A stretch of DNA of 9,202 nucleotides from Rhodospirillales bacterium (GCA_016776705.1 JADHSW010000115.1:1-9202); one strand, 5' to 3'. Counted from the stretch's first letter, positions 1-6,694 are shown. The notes: generated from the letters alone by a model not told the origin. Program-made: numbers and translations.

Positions 1-317
1 AGAGCGGCGACATGATGGTTGATCCGCTGGGCCTGACCCTGGCTGAAGTCAATGCAGGTTTGCGCGAACGCTTCAAGCTGGACGCGGAAGCCCGCGGCGT
101 CGTGGTGACTGAAGTTGCCGACGATGGCGTCGCCTTCGAAAAAGGCATCCGTCCGGGTGATCTGATTGTCGAAGTTTCTCAAGAAGAGGTAACTACGCCC
201 GAACAGGTGATCGCCAAGATCGACGCCGCCCGCAAGGATGGCAACAAGCGTGTCCTGCTTCTGATTGAAGGCCAATCGGGCCTGCGCTTTGTCGCACTGA
301 GTATCGACAAGGAATAG
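1..317 (+). CDS. C-terminal end of DegP/HtrA (Do-family) serine protease, partial
   Basis: This reading frame is already open at the left edge (codons start at position 3) and ends with TAG at 315-317, so only the last ~104 residues of a larger protein are visible. They form one PDZ domain. It opens with a DPLGLTLAEV segment and continues with ARGVVVTEVADDGVAFEKGIRPGDLIVEV, the carboxylate-binding and 'A-x-x-x-G-(I/L)-x-x-GD-x-I' pattern of the last PDZ of periplasmic Do-family proteases. It ends in a strand (VLLLIEGQSGLRFVALSI) typical of alphaproteobacterial DegP/MucD. By family knowledge these enzymes degrade or refold misfolded envelope proteins, and the distal PDZ helps oligomer assembly. 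The protease domain and first PDZ must lie upstream, so the catalytic triad cannot be checked. An internal ATG at 12 is not the start. A strong terminator follows 28 bases after the stop, so this gene closes its transcript. Confidence 0.85.
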   Translation, partial: SGDMMVDPLGLTLAEVNAGLRERFKLDAEARGVVVTEVADDGVAFEKGIRPGDLIVEVSQEEVTTPEQVIAKIDAARKDGNKRVLLLIEGQSGLRFVALSIDKE

Positions 318-344
318 AATTTCCCGATCATTTTAATGTTACTG

Positions 345-376
345 AAACGGCCTCGCCCTTGTGCGGGGCCGTTTTT
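345..376 (+). terminator. Rho-independent terminator of the protease gene
   Basis: A 10-bp stem (ACGGCCTCGC at 347-356 pairing with GCGGGGCCGT at 363-372, one G-T pair) closes a 6-base loop. It is extended by two A-T pairs and runs into five T residues (372-376). This is the classical intrinsic terminator layout and it separates the protease gene from the U32 gene, whose start is only 18 bases further on. The U32 gene therefore either has a promoter overlapping this hairpin or depends on read-through. Confidence 0.9.
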
Positions 377-393
377 GCGATTAGGAATGCCCG

Positions 394-1983
394 ATGATGA
401 CGACATCAACCTCCCACCGCGCAGAATTGCTCATGCCAGCAGGCTCGCTTTCCAAGTTGAAGACGGCGATCCTGTATGGGGCCGACGCCGTTTATGCGGG
501 TACGCCGGACCTGTCTTTGCGCACCCAGTCTTCGTTCACCCTTGAGGAGTTGACAGAAGGGGTTCGCTTCGCCCACGAACGGGGCAAGAAAATCTACCTG
601 ACGCTTAACCTGTTCACCCATAACAAGGATGTTGAAAAACTGCCCCTGTTTGTCAAGACCGTGCGCAAGGTCAAGCCAGACGGCCTGATCGTCTCGGACC
701 CGGGCGTCTTTCATTTTTTGAAAGAACACGCGCCGGAACTTGAATTGCATGTGTCGACACAGGCCAATGCATGTTCATGGCTGACCGTGCAAAGCTGGCA
801 AAAGCAGGGCGCGTCCTTATGCGTGCTGGCCAGGGAAGTCAGCTTCGGGGAACTGTGCGAAATTCGCGAGAAGTGCCCGGACATCAAACTGGAAGCCTTT
901 ATTCACGGCGCCATGTGCATGACCTATTCCGGGCGCTGCCTGCTGTCCAACTTTCTTGCCGAACGGGGCGCCAATCAGGGTAACTGCGCGCAAAGTTGCC
1001 GCTGGAATTACAAGGTTCTGGCCCGCACCAAAGACGGCCAGGAGGTGGAGATCACGCCCGATAACAAGGATGATTATGACTTCTTTCTGGAAGAACAATA
1101 CCGCCCTGGTGAATTGATGAAGATCGAGGAAGACGAGCGTGGCTCTTACATCATGAACGCCAAGGATTTGTGTCTGATGCCCAAGCTGGATGACTATCTG
1201 GCCCTGGGGGTTGATTCACTGAAGGTGGAAGGGCGCAACAAAAGCGAATACTACGCCGCCATTACCGCCCGGGCCTACCGTCTGGCCATTGATGCCTGGT
1301 ACGCATCGCCCGAAGACTGGCGGCCCGATGAATTCCTGCGCGAGCTATACACCCTGCAAAGCCGCGGCTACTCTTTGGGCTTCCACGAAGGCCGCCTGAC
1401 CAACCTCGCCCACAATTATGATCGCACCGACACCGTTGGCGGTTGGCTGTACGCCGGGGCGATTACCAGGTGGGACGGCGACGATATGATTTTCCTGATC
1501 CGCAACCCGCTTCGCGCCGGAGTTATTCTGGAATTTCTGGCTCCCGGGCATTTCGAGCCGATCCGCCTGCGCCTTTATGAATTCGAAAATTCCGACACCG
1601 GACAAATGACCGAAAAGGTCGCGCCGGGGCAGGGGCGTAGCATCCGCATTCCCGCCGCTGCGTTCCATAGCGAGGATACTGTTGCCCTGAAATCCCTGCT
1701 GCCGCCCTTGAGTGTCGCCAGAACGCAGACAGAATTGTCGGAAGAACGCCGCACCCTGCTCGAGGGCAACCTGATCAGCCTGGACATGGAAAGCGGCCTG
1801 CGCGACAGCGCCGATGAGCGCCCGACAGTCAAGGGCAAGGCCCATGTCGGCAAGGCCCCGACGCTGGGGCTGGACAGTTGCTGCGGTCTTGGCTGCAACG
1901 GCTGCCTGATGTTCTGGAACGACCCCAGGTACGACAAGGCTCGCGAGACCCTGAAGGCAAAAAAGATTGGCGAAATGCTTTAG
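394..1983 (+). CDS. U32-family protein, TrhP/YegQ-like tRNA hydroxylation factor
   Basis: A 529-residue protein of the peptidase U32 family. Seen: an N-terminal ELLMPAGSLSKLKTAILYGADAVYAG segment (residues ~11-36), the SDPG and STQAN strands of the barrel, and the signature around EAFIHGAMCMTYSGRCLLS...ANQGNCAQSCRW with cysteines 175, 182, 198 and 202. YIMNAKDL and SLKVEGRNKSEYY follow. The order and wording match E. coli TrhP (YegQ), which is required with prephenate as cofactor source for 5-hydroxyuridine at tRNA position 34 and binds an iron-sulfur cluster through the four signature cysteines (family knowledge). The related RlhA acts on 23S rRNA, but the overall match is closer to TrhP; older annotations say 'protease'. 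It is ~75 residues longer than E. coli TrhP (~453). Much of the surplus is a tail with cysteines 496, 497, 501 and 504 (CCGLGCNGC). The start at 394 has AGGA 7 bases upstream; a second ATG follows immediately. The exact RNA target is inferred. Confidence 0.85.
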   Translation: MMTTSTSHRAELLMPAGSLSKLKTAILYGADAVYAGTPDLSLRTQSSFTLEELTEGVRFAHERGKKIYLTLNLFTHNKDVEKLPLFVKTVRKVKPDGLIVSDPGVFHFLKEHAPELELHVSTQANACSWLTVQSWQKQGASLCVLAREVSFGELCEIREKCPDIKLEAFIHGAMCMTYSGRCLLSNFLAERGANQGNCAQSCRWNYKVLARTKDGQEVEITPDNKDDYDFFLEEQYRPGELMKIEEDERGSYIMNAKDLCLMPKLDDYLALGVDSLKVEGRNKSEYYAAITARAYRLAIDAWYASPEDWRPDEFLRELYTLQSRGYSLGFHEGRLTNLAHNYDRTDTVGGWLYAGAITRWDGDDMIFLIRNPLRAGVILEFLAPGHFEPIRLRLYEFENSDTGQMTEKVAPGQGRSIRIPAAAFHSEDTVALKSLLPPLSVARTQTELSEERRTLLEGNLISLDMESGLRDSADERPTVKGKAHVGKAPTLGLDSCCGLGCNGCLMFWNDPRYDKARETLKAKKIGEML

Positions 1984-2042
1984 GCTATCCACCTTTGGCT
2001 CATGGAAAATTAAAGGTTCTGAAATCCAGTGAAGGGTATCCC

Positions 2043-2102
2043 ATGTTTTTCTGCGCCAATTGCCATGTGGACAAAATGAACACTAATTACCACTTACAAT
2101 GA
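2043..2102 (+). CDS. possible 19-residue small ORF with a CxxCH motif
   Basis: Inside the 171-base gap between the U32 gene and the nfu-like gene lies a short frame, ATG at 2043 to TGA at 2100-2102. It encodes MFFCANCHVDKMNTNYHLQ. A good ribosome binding site (GAAGG at 2031-2035) sits 7 bases upstream of the ATG. The CANCH motif is the pattern used for covalent haem c attachment, and also resembles half of a zinc knuckle. No signal peptide is present, so haem attachment is unlikely. The frame may be a chance open stretch or a leader peptide for the iron-sulfur gene downstream. I do not recognise a homologue. The rest of the gap shows only a weak ACCTTT/AAAGGT repeat (1991-1996 and 2012-2017), too loose for a confident terminator, and I see no convincing promoter. 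Confidence 0.2.
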   Translation: MFFCANCHVDKMNTNYHLQ

Positions 2103-2154
2103 ATCAACTCACAATGACGAAAACGCTATCAGCGGTTATCCAGGAGAAAAAATA

Positions 2155-3018
2155 ATGTTCATTATGTCCCAACCGGATACAAATCCAGATCGCATGAAGT
2201 TTTTGCCCGGCTGTAGCGTGTTGTCGATGGGAACACGGGAATTCCCCGATGTGGAGTCCGCTGCGCTGTCGCCCCTGGCACAGAGCCTGTTCGAAATCGA
2301 AGGCATTACCAGTGTTCACATGGACCTGAATTCGATAACCGTGTCTAAATCTGACGAAAAGGACTGGCAAATGATGAAGCCAGCCGTACTTGGCGTCATC
2401 ATGGACCACTTCACAGCTGGCAAGCCGGTTGTCCTTGACCAAGCCGGGGAAGAACCCACCGCGCTGGAAATCACAGAAGATGCTGAGGTGAATTCTGAAG
2501 CCATTGCCACGATCAAGGATTTAATCGAAACCCGGGTCAAACCCGCCGCGAAGGATAGTGGCGGCGAAGTCAATTTCCACAGTTTCAAGGATGGTGTGGT
2601 GATGTTGGAGATGTCCGGCAACACATTCGGGCTGCTGGTTGGCATCAAATCCATACTGCAACATTATGTTCCCGAAGTCGTAGGCGTTGCCGATTACCGC
2701 GATTCCATCCCCAAGCCCGGACTGGAAACCCCGAATGGCAAGGCCATCAGGAAGCTCCTTGATACGAGCATCAACCCCCAAGTGGCGGGCCATGGTGGCC
2801 ACATCGCACTGGTCGATGTTTTGGAAGATACCGTCTACCTTCGACTGGAAGGGGGATGCCAGGGATGCGGCATGGCTGACGTCACCCTTAAACAGGGTGT
2901 GGCGACGCAGATTCAGGCACTGGTGCCCGAAATCACAAGCGTACTTGACGTAACCGACCATGACGGTGGCAACAATCCCTATTACCAACCGGGTAAGGGT
3001 GGTGATGGCGCGTTCTAG
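2155..3018 (+). CDS. Nfu-type Fe-S cluster carrier with a degenerate middle NifU domain and an active C-terminal NifU domain
   Basis: A 287-residue protein. Residues ~10-92 are an Nfu_N domain (RMKFLPG, GTREFPDVESAALSPLAQ, WQMMKPAVLGVIMDHF). Residues ~114-178 align with the usual alphaproteobacterial NifU domain (IKDLIETRVKPAAKDSGGEVNF...GVVMLEMSG, then HYVPEV), but the expected CxxC is replaced by NTFG. Residues ~196-277 form a second NifU domain (IRKLLDTSINPQVAGHGGHIALVDV) with an intact GGCQGCGMADVTLKQG (cysteines 235 and 238) and a tail (DVTDHDGGNNPYY) reminiscent of gammaproteobacterial NfuA. Nfu proteins hold a 4Fe-4S cluster across a dimer through CxxC and pass it to apo-proteins in the cytoplasm. 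The usual alphaproteobacterial form is ~185 residues with one domain, so this one is about 100 residues longer. The ATG at 2155 has AGGAG at 2142-2146, 8 bases upstream, favouring it over the ATG at 2164. The cluster-carrier role rests on the C-terminal domain alone. Confidence 0.88.
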   Translation: MFIMSQPDTNPDRMKFLPGCSVLSMGTREFPDVESAALSPLAQSLFEIEGITSVHMDLNSITVSKSDEKDWQMMKPAVLGVIMDHFTAGKPVVLDQAGEEPTALEITEDAEVNSEAIATIKDLIETRVKPAAKDSGGEVNFHSFKDGVVMLEMSGNTFGLLVGIKSILQHYVPEVVGVADYRDSIPKPGLETPNGKAIRKLLDTSINPQVAGHGGHIALVDVLEDTVYLRLEGGCQGCGMADVTLKQGVATQIQALVPEITSVLDVTDHDGGNNPYYQPGKGGDGAF

Positions 3019-3075
3019 CCCTGACAAAAGAAACTCCGTAAGCAATCCGGTGGCTACTGGCTCGATTTTTCAGCC

Positions 3076-4329
3076 ATGAACGACAATCCGGTCACAGGCC
3101 GCCTGTTATTACTGGTGCCAACCACTTCTTACCGAATTGGAGATTTTCTTGCTGCGGCCGAACGGCTTCATGTCGATGTGGCCGTTGGCTCCAGTCAGCG
3201 TCAGGTGCTTGAACAGTATTCCCAAGGGCGTACGGTGACCCTTAATTTCAGGGATTTGACTCAAGGTGTGGCCCAGATCAAGGCCTACAACGCTGACTAT
3301 CCCTTATCGGCGGTTGTCGGTGTTGATGATGAAACGACCCTGATTGCGGCAACTGCGTCGCAGGCATTGGGCTTGCCCCACAACGATCCAGCATCGGTTA
3401 AGGTGAGCTTGAACAAATACAGTTTTCGCACCCGTCTGGCCAATTCCGGTTTGCTTGCGCCCCGCTTTTCGCTCTTCGGGGTTGACGATGATCCTCATCC
3501 CATTGCAAAGGACTCGTTCTTTCCGGTGGTGCTTAAACCGCTGGCGTTGTCAGCCAGCAGGGGAGTCATTCGCGCCGATAACCCAAACCAGTTCGTCAGC
3601 GCCTTCAAGCGTATCGGTAGAATTCTGGAACAGGGTGACAGCGACGGCGAGGCGGCGAGGCATATCCTGGTTGAAGAGTACGTGCCAGGCGACGAAGTTG
3701 CCCTGGAGGGATTGCTGAACGATGGTCAACTCACCGTGCTGGCGCTGTTTGACAAGCCCGACCCGATGGAAGGCCCCTATTTTGAAGAAACCATATACGT
3801 CACACCATCGCGATTGTCTGGTGATGTGCAGGAGGCCATAAGCGCCACTGCTACCCATGCCCTGGCGACAATGGGATTGCGGGAAGGCCCCGTGCATATG
3901 GAAATGCGCATCAATGATCAAGGTGTGTGGTTGATCGAGGTTGCGGCGCGTTCGATTGGCGGATTTTGCTCCCGTGCACTGAATTTCGGTACCGCCGGTC
4001 GACTAGAGGATCTGATCCTGCGACATGCTATGGGCCTGGGCGTCCCTGGCGCCGCGCCGGGCAGGCCGGCATCGGGTGTAATGATGATCCCTATTCCCGC
4101 GGCCGGCGTGTTGCGCCGGGTTGATGGCATGGAAGCGGCACGGGCATTGCCTGGAATCGACGACGTGACGATCAGCATCCCGCTTGGCGATGTTCTGATC
4201 CCGGCGCCTGAGGGCAACAGGTATCTGGGGTTTATCTTTGCCTGCGGCGATACGCCACAGGAAGTAGAAACGGCCTTGCGACTGGCCCATGGCAAACTTC
4301 AATTAACAATAGATGGTGAGGCTTGTTAA
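3076..4329 (+). CDS. ATP-grasp ligase of the L-amino-acid-ligase type
   Basis: A 417-residue cytoplasmic enzyme. Residues ~8-110 form a pre-ATP-grasp Rossmann-like domain (LLLLVPTTSYRIGDFLAAAE, VVGVDDETTLIAA). The ATP-grasp core covers ~112-320: NKYSFRTRLANSGLLAPRF, the nucleotide-binding lysine in FPVVLKPL (K154), the hinge segment VEEYVPGDEVALEG (199-212), and the metal-binding acidic residues in HMEMRI (E276) and IEVAARSIGG (E288). The last ~85 residues (GVMMIPIPAAGVLRRVDG...) resemble the LAL_C2 domain of L-amino-acid ligases. Such enzymes activate a carboxylate as acyl phosphate and join it to an amine, for example forming dipeptides. Substrates cannot be read here. The ATG at 3076 is the only start codon in frame after an upstream TGA at 3022-3024, yet it has no clear ribosome binding site, so translation may be weak or leaderless-like. 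The nfu-like gene ends 57 bases upstream and the methyltransferase starts 18 bases downstream. Confidence 0.85.
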   Translation: MNDNPVTGRLLLLVPTTSYRIGDFLAAAERLHVDVAVGSSQRQVLEQYSQGRTVTLNFRDLTQGVAQIKAYNADYPLSAVVGVDDETTLIAATASQALGLPHNDPASVKVSLNKYSFRTRLANSGLLAPRFSLFGVDDDPHPIAKDSFFPVVLKPLALSASRGVIRADNPNQFVSAFKRIGRILEQGDSDGEAARHILVEEYVPGDEVALEGLLNDGQLTVLALFDKPDPMEGPYFEETIYVTPSRLSGDVQEAISATATHALATMGLREGPVHMEMRINDQGVWLIEVAARSIGGFCSRALNFGTAGRLEDLILRHAMGLGVPGAAPGRPASGVMMIPIPAAGVLRRVDGMEAARALPGIDDVTISIPLGDVLIPAPEGNRYLGFIFACGDTPQEVETALRLAHGKLQLTIDGEAC

Positions 4330-4347
4330 TTTAATAAGGCATCAAAT

Positions 4348-5010
4348 ATGGTGAACTCCAAAGACCAGTCTGAAAAGGAGACGTCTGTCCTCGATATCCC
4401 CCAGTGGCAAGATATTTCAGAAGTGACGATAGCCCATTATGATCAGTCGGCCGAGGATTACTGGGCGGGTACACGGGATCACGACGTGGGCCAGAACTAT
4501 ACCGCGTTCCTGACCGCGATGAAGGGCGCCCCGCCGCTTTCAATTCTGGATTTAGGGTGTGGGCCCGGTCGGGATCTCAAGTATTTTTGCTCTCTGGGGC
4601 ACGACGCCGTGGGTCTGGATGGATCAAAAAACTTTGTCAAAATGGCGCAAGCCTATTGCGGGTGTGATGTCTTGCATCAGAATTTTCTCGAACTGAAATT
4701 ACCGGAAAACCGTTTTGATGGGGTTTTCGCGAATGCTTCCATATTCCATGTGCCGAGTAAGAAATTACCGGATGTCCTGCTTACACTCTACACAACCATG
4801 AAGCCCAGGGGTGTCTTGTTCTGTTCAAACCCAAGAGGCAACAACGAGGAAGGTTTTAGCGGAAACCGCTATGGCTGCTTCATGAATCTTGAAACCTGGC
4901 GCAAATACGTCACCAGGGCAGGGTTTGTTGAATTGCAGCATTATTTCCGTCCTGCGGGGCTGCCGCTTGATAAACAGCCATGGCTGGCGAGCGTTTGGCG
5001 AAAAAATTGA
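4348..5010 (+). CDS. class I SAM-dependent methyltransferase
   Basis: A 220-residue protein with the Rossmann-type methyltransferase motifs in order: motif I ILDLGCGPGRD (residues 66-76), the acidic end of strand 2 in VGLDGS (D91, ribose contact), motif IV RFDGVFANASIFHVP (122-136), and a later MKPRGVLFCSNPRG strand. The C-terminus (FRPAGLPLDKQPWLASVWRK) recurs in a bacterial group of small-molecule methyltransferases known to me only as uncharacterised. It would transfer the methyl group of S-adenosylmethionine to an unidentified acceptor. The ATG at 4348 has AAGG at 4336-4339, 8 bases upstream. It follows the ATP-grasp ligase by 18 bases and no terminator lies between, so the two are probably one transcript and may act in the same pathway. 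Its 3' end faces the convergent transporter gene 50 bases away. In that gap the only dyad is a weak 7-bp repeat (5046-5052 and 5075-5081), not a credible terminator. Confidence 0.85.
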   Translation: MVNSKDQSEKETSVLDIPQWQDISEVTIAHYDQSAEDYWAGTRDHDVGQNYTAFLTAMKGAPPLSILDLGCGPGRDLKYFCSLGHDAVGLDGSKNFVKMAQAYCGCDVLHQNFLELKLPENRFDGVFANASIFHVPSKKLPDVLLTLYTTMKPRGVLFCSNPRGNNEEGFSGNRYGCFMNLETWRKYVTRAGFVELQHYFRPAGLPLDKQPWLASVWRKN

Positions 5011-5060
5011 TCTTATTTCTGTCGGCGGTCCGCATCGGGATAACCCAGCGAAGACATGCG

Positions 5061-6308
5061 CTATTTCCCCTTTTTTCGCTGTAGGCTTTTCAGTGCCGCC
5101 GTGTAGAGCTGTTTCCCGGAAAACCCGATGCTGCCCAGTGGCAGGTATGGTGCTTTGCGAGCGCCACCTCTTGGCCGCATTGCCATACGCACGATGGTAA
5201 TCAGAACAAGACCGCTGGCAATCGCTGAAATGAAAATGAACAATCCCTGAGGGCCCATCTGTCCCATGATCTGTGAAGCGACAATAGGTCCGGCAATGGC
5301 ACCGATTCCATAAGCGATCAGCAGCCCGGCTGCGATCTGGACCCGCTGATTGACATCAGCCAGGTCATTCACCTGGGCGGCGGACAGGGGATAAACCGTG
5401 AAGGCGAATCCTCCGTAAAGGGCGGTCAAAAGGAACATTGGCCAACTCCCACCGGGGGTTGCCCAGACAATGCCAAGTGCGCAGGCTATTGCGGCCAGCG
5501 CCGTAAATATCATGATCGTGCGGCGGTCCAGGCGGTCCGATAATCGCCCGATGGGGAATTGCAGGACCATACCGCCCAGAATAGTAGATGCCATGAAGGT
5601 CGAAATCTGGGTAATCGAAAGGCCATTTTCAGCAGCATAGATTGGCCCCATGCTGTTCAGGGAAGAATTCATTAAACCGGCTGCGATGGTGCCGGTTACA
5701 CCAACCGGTGAAATGGCGAATAAATCCCTGAACCTCATACGCTGCGGCGAGACGGGTTTGGGGCTGCTGGCGCTGGTCAACAGGATGGGCACAAGGGCGA
5801 GGGAAAAGATGATTGATGAAATCACGAATAACTGGAATTCCGCCGGATGGGCGACGGTCAGCAAAAACTGTCCAAGGCCAGCCCCTAAATAGTTGGTCAT
5901 CATATAGAGCGACAGAACGCGCCCTCTTGTTTTATTTGTTGAGCGCTCGTGAATCCAGCTTTCGGTAACCATGACCATACCGGCCATGCAAAAACCGGCA
6001 ACAATTCGAAGGATGAGCCAGGTAACTGGATCGATCCTGAGCAGATGCGCCAACACGGCGACCGACATTATTGATGCAAAAGCGGCAAAGGCGCGAATGT
6101 GCCCGACTGCGGCGACCACCCGAACCGCGTAAAGCGCCCCCAGTAACAAACCGACGAAATAGCCAGCCATAATGAAGCCGGTGGTTTCAGTCGAAAAACC
6201 TTCCAACTTGGAACGAAGCCCCAAAAGAGTGCCGAACAGACCATTGGCGAGCAGGAGCAGGCCGTAACTTAACAGCAGCGAGGCGATGGATCGGATCGTT
6301 TCCCACAC
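5061..6308 (-). CDS. MFS transporter, YcaD-like
   Basis: A 415-residue inner-membrane protein with about twelve hydrophobic segments in two halves, split by a basic loop near residues 180-195 (SSPKPVSPQRMRFRD). Family marks: GFCMAGMVMVTESWIHERSTNKTRGR (105-130), GRLSDRLDRR (254-263, motif A of the second half), and YGGFAFTVYPLSAAQVNDL (298-316). These resemble E. coli YcaD (VVVESALM, RGRLLAAYM, GFTLYP). Motif A of the first half is degenerate. The tail after ~378 is basic and cytoplasmic (RPRGGARKAPYLP...KSLQRKKGK). Members are proton-coupled exporters or importers of unknown small molecules; the substrate is not known. The start is GTG (complement of 6306-6308), supported by AAGGAA on the minus strand (complement of 6317-6322) 8 bases upstream. 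It diverges from trpB2 and converges on the methyltransferase. Export of the ligase/methyltransferase product is possible but only a guess. Confidence 0.85.
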   Translation of the reverse strand: MWETIRSIASLLLSYGLLLLANGLFGTLLGLRSKLEGFSTETTGFIMAGYFVGLLLGALYAVRVVAAVGHIRAFAAFASIMSVAVLAHLLRIDPVTWLILRIVAGFCMAGMVMVTESWIHERSTNKTRGRVLSLYMMTNYLGAGLGQFLLTVAHPAEFQLFVISSIIFSLALVPILLTSASSPKPVSPQRMRFRDLFAISPVGVTGTIAAGLMNSSLNSMGPIYAAENGLSITQISTFMASTILGGMVLQFPIGRLSDRLDRRTIMIFTALAAIACALGIVWATPGGSWPMFLLTALYGGFAFTVYPLSAAQVNDLADVNQRVQIAAGLLIAYGIGAIAGPIVASQIMGQMGPQGLFIFISAIASGLVLITIVRMAMRPRGGARKAPYLPLGSIGFSGKQLYTAALKSLQRKKGK

Positions 6309-6423
6309 AGTGGCGGTTCCTTGGTTTCTTGATCAGGCGGTAATGCCTGACGAGGCAGGAAGGCCCCATCTAGTCCTGAATTCCGTTTCCGATCAATCCA
6401 ATATTTTCCTGGTAAATAAGTCG

Positions 6424-6460
6424 TGGAAAACATCGGCTCGTTGAGCGGTGAACTTTTCCA
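6424..6460. repeat. 15-bp imperfect inverted repeat (hairpin)
   Basis: TGGAAAA (6424-6430) pairs with TTTTCCA (6454-6460). Inside it CATC (6431-6434) pairs with GGTG (6447-6450, one G-T), and GCTC (6436-6439) pairs with GAGC (6443-6446) around a GTT loop. The only defects are a bulged G at 6435 and an unpaired AAC at 6451-6453. Neither side is followed by a T run, so it is not an ordinary terminator. It could be an operator for a dimeric regulator or a folded leader element. Its position is central in the divergent region. Confidence 0.6.
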
Positions 6461-6543
6461 TTGCATCCTTTTGCACAGCGCCCCCACGGAATTAAGGATA
6501 TTTCACGTACGGCATTAGAAAGATTTTCAGGGAGGAGAAGACG

Positions 6544-6612
6544 ATGGAGTTAAGACCATTTGCGGGCCCACGGCGCATCCCACAAAAGGGTGATGATCAA
6601 GAAGTCGGATGA
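6544..6612 (+). CDS. possible 22-residue leader peptide upstream of trpB2
   Basis: An ATG at 6544 opens a 22-codon frame (MELRPFAGPRRIPQKGDDQE, then VG) ending in TGA at 6610-6612. A very strong ribosome binding site, GGGAGGAG (6530-6537), lies 6 bases upstream, stronger than those of most full-length genes in this window. No tryptophan codon is present, so it is not a classical Trp attenuator peptide; it does contain three arginines and four prolines. The stop overlaps an out-of-frame ATG (ATGA at 6609-6612). I do not recognise a homologue. It may be a regulatory upstream ORF, as a folded segment with a terminator-like hairpin follows before trpB2. Confidence 0.35.
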   Translation: MELRPFAGPRRIPQKGDDQEVG

Positions 6613-6621
6613 TTCCCCCCC

Positions 6622-6693
6622 ATGGTCTCTCCCCTTGCATGAGTCCTCTCGATTTGGTTAGGTTAACCAACAATTTTTTTCAGGGGAGACCAT
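6622..6693 (+). promoter_or_regulatory. candidate attenuator/RBS-masking structure in the trpB2 leader
   Basis: Two nested structures precede the trpB2 start. Outer: ATGGTCTC plus CCC (6622-6634, two extra bases) is complementary to GGGGAGACCAT (6683-6693), which contains the trpB2 ribosome binding site GGGGAG and reaches within one base of the ATG at 6695. Inner: TTGGTTA (6654-6660) pairs perfectly with TAACCAA (6664-6670) around GGT, followed three bases later by seven Ts (6674-6680), a weak terminator layout. The first would block translation initiation and the second could end transcription early. The inner dyad could also be a DNA operator. The regulation is inferred. Confidence 0.45.
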
Positions 6694-6694
6694 C

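Larger units (their letters stand above)
6309..6694. other. structured divergent intergenic region between the MFS gene and trpB2
   Basis: This 386-base stretch separates two divergent genes and must hold both promoters, though I find no pair of -35/-10 boxes close enough to consensus to name. It is rich in dyads. TCAGGC/GCCTGA (6333-6338 and 6345-6350) overlaps TGCCT/AGGCA (6344-6348 and 6353-6357) just upstream of the transporter's ribosome binding site. A long hairpin occupies 6424-6460. A short leader ORF lies at 6544-6612, and a terminator-like hairpin plus an inverted repeat covering the trpB2 ribosome binding site occupy 6622-6693. The last elements are listed separately. Confidence 0.7.

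Noticed and set aside
1345..1992. 215-codon open frame antisense to the U32 gene
   Set aside because: It is the complement of a well-supported coding region in GC-rich DNA, with no family motifs.
2096..2117. Direct repeat ACAATGA (2096-2102 and 2111-2117) upstream of the nfu-like gene
   Set aside because: Seven bases in an AT-rich gap; no match to IscR, RirA or Irr site patterns that I could see.
5046..5081. CAGCGAA/TTCGCTG repeat between the convergent methyltransferase and MFS genes
   Set aside because: Only 7 bp with a 22-base loop and partly inside the MFS coding region; not a credible bidirectional terminator.
6471..6499. Promoter-like TTGCAC and AAGGAT, 17 bases apart, before the leader ORF
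   Set aside because: Only about half of each box matches consensus; not better than chance in this region.
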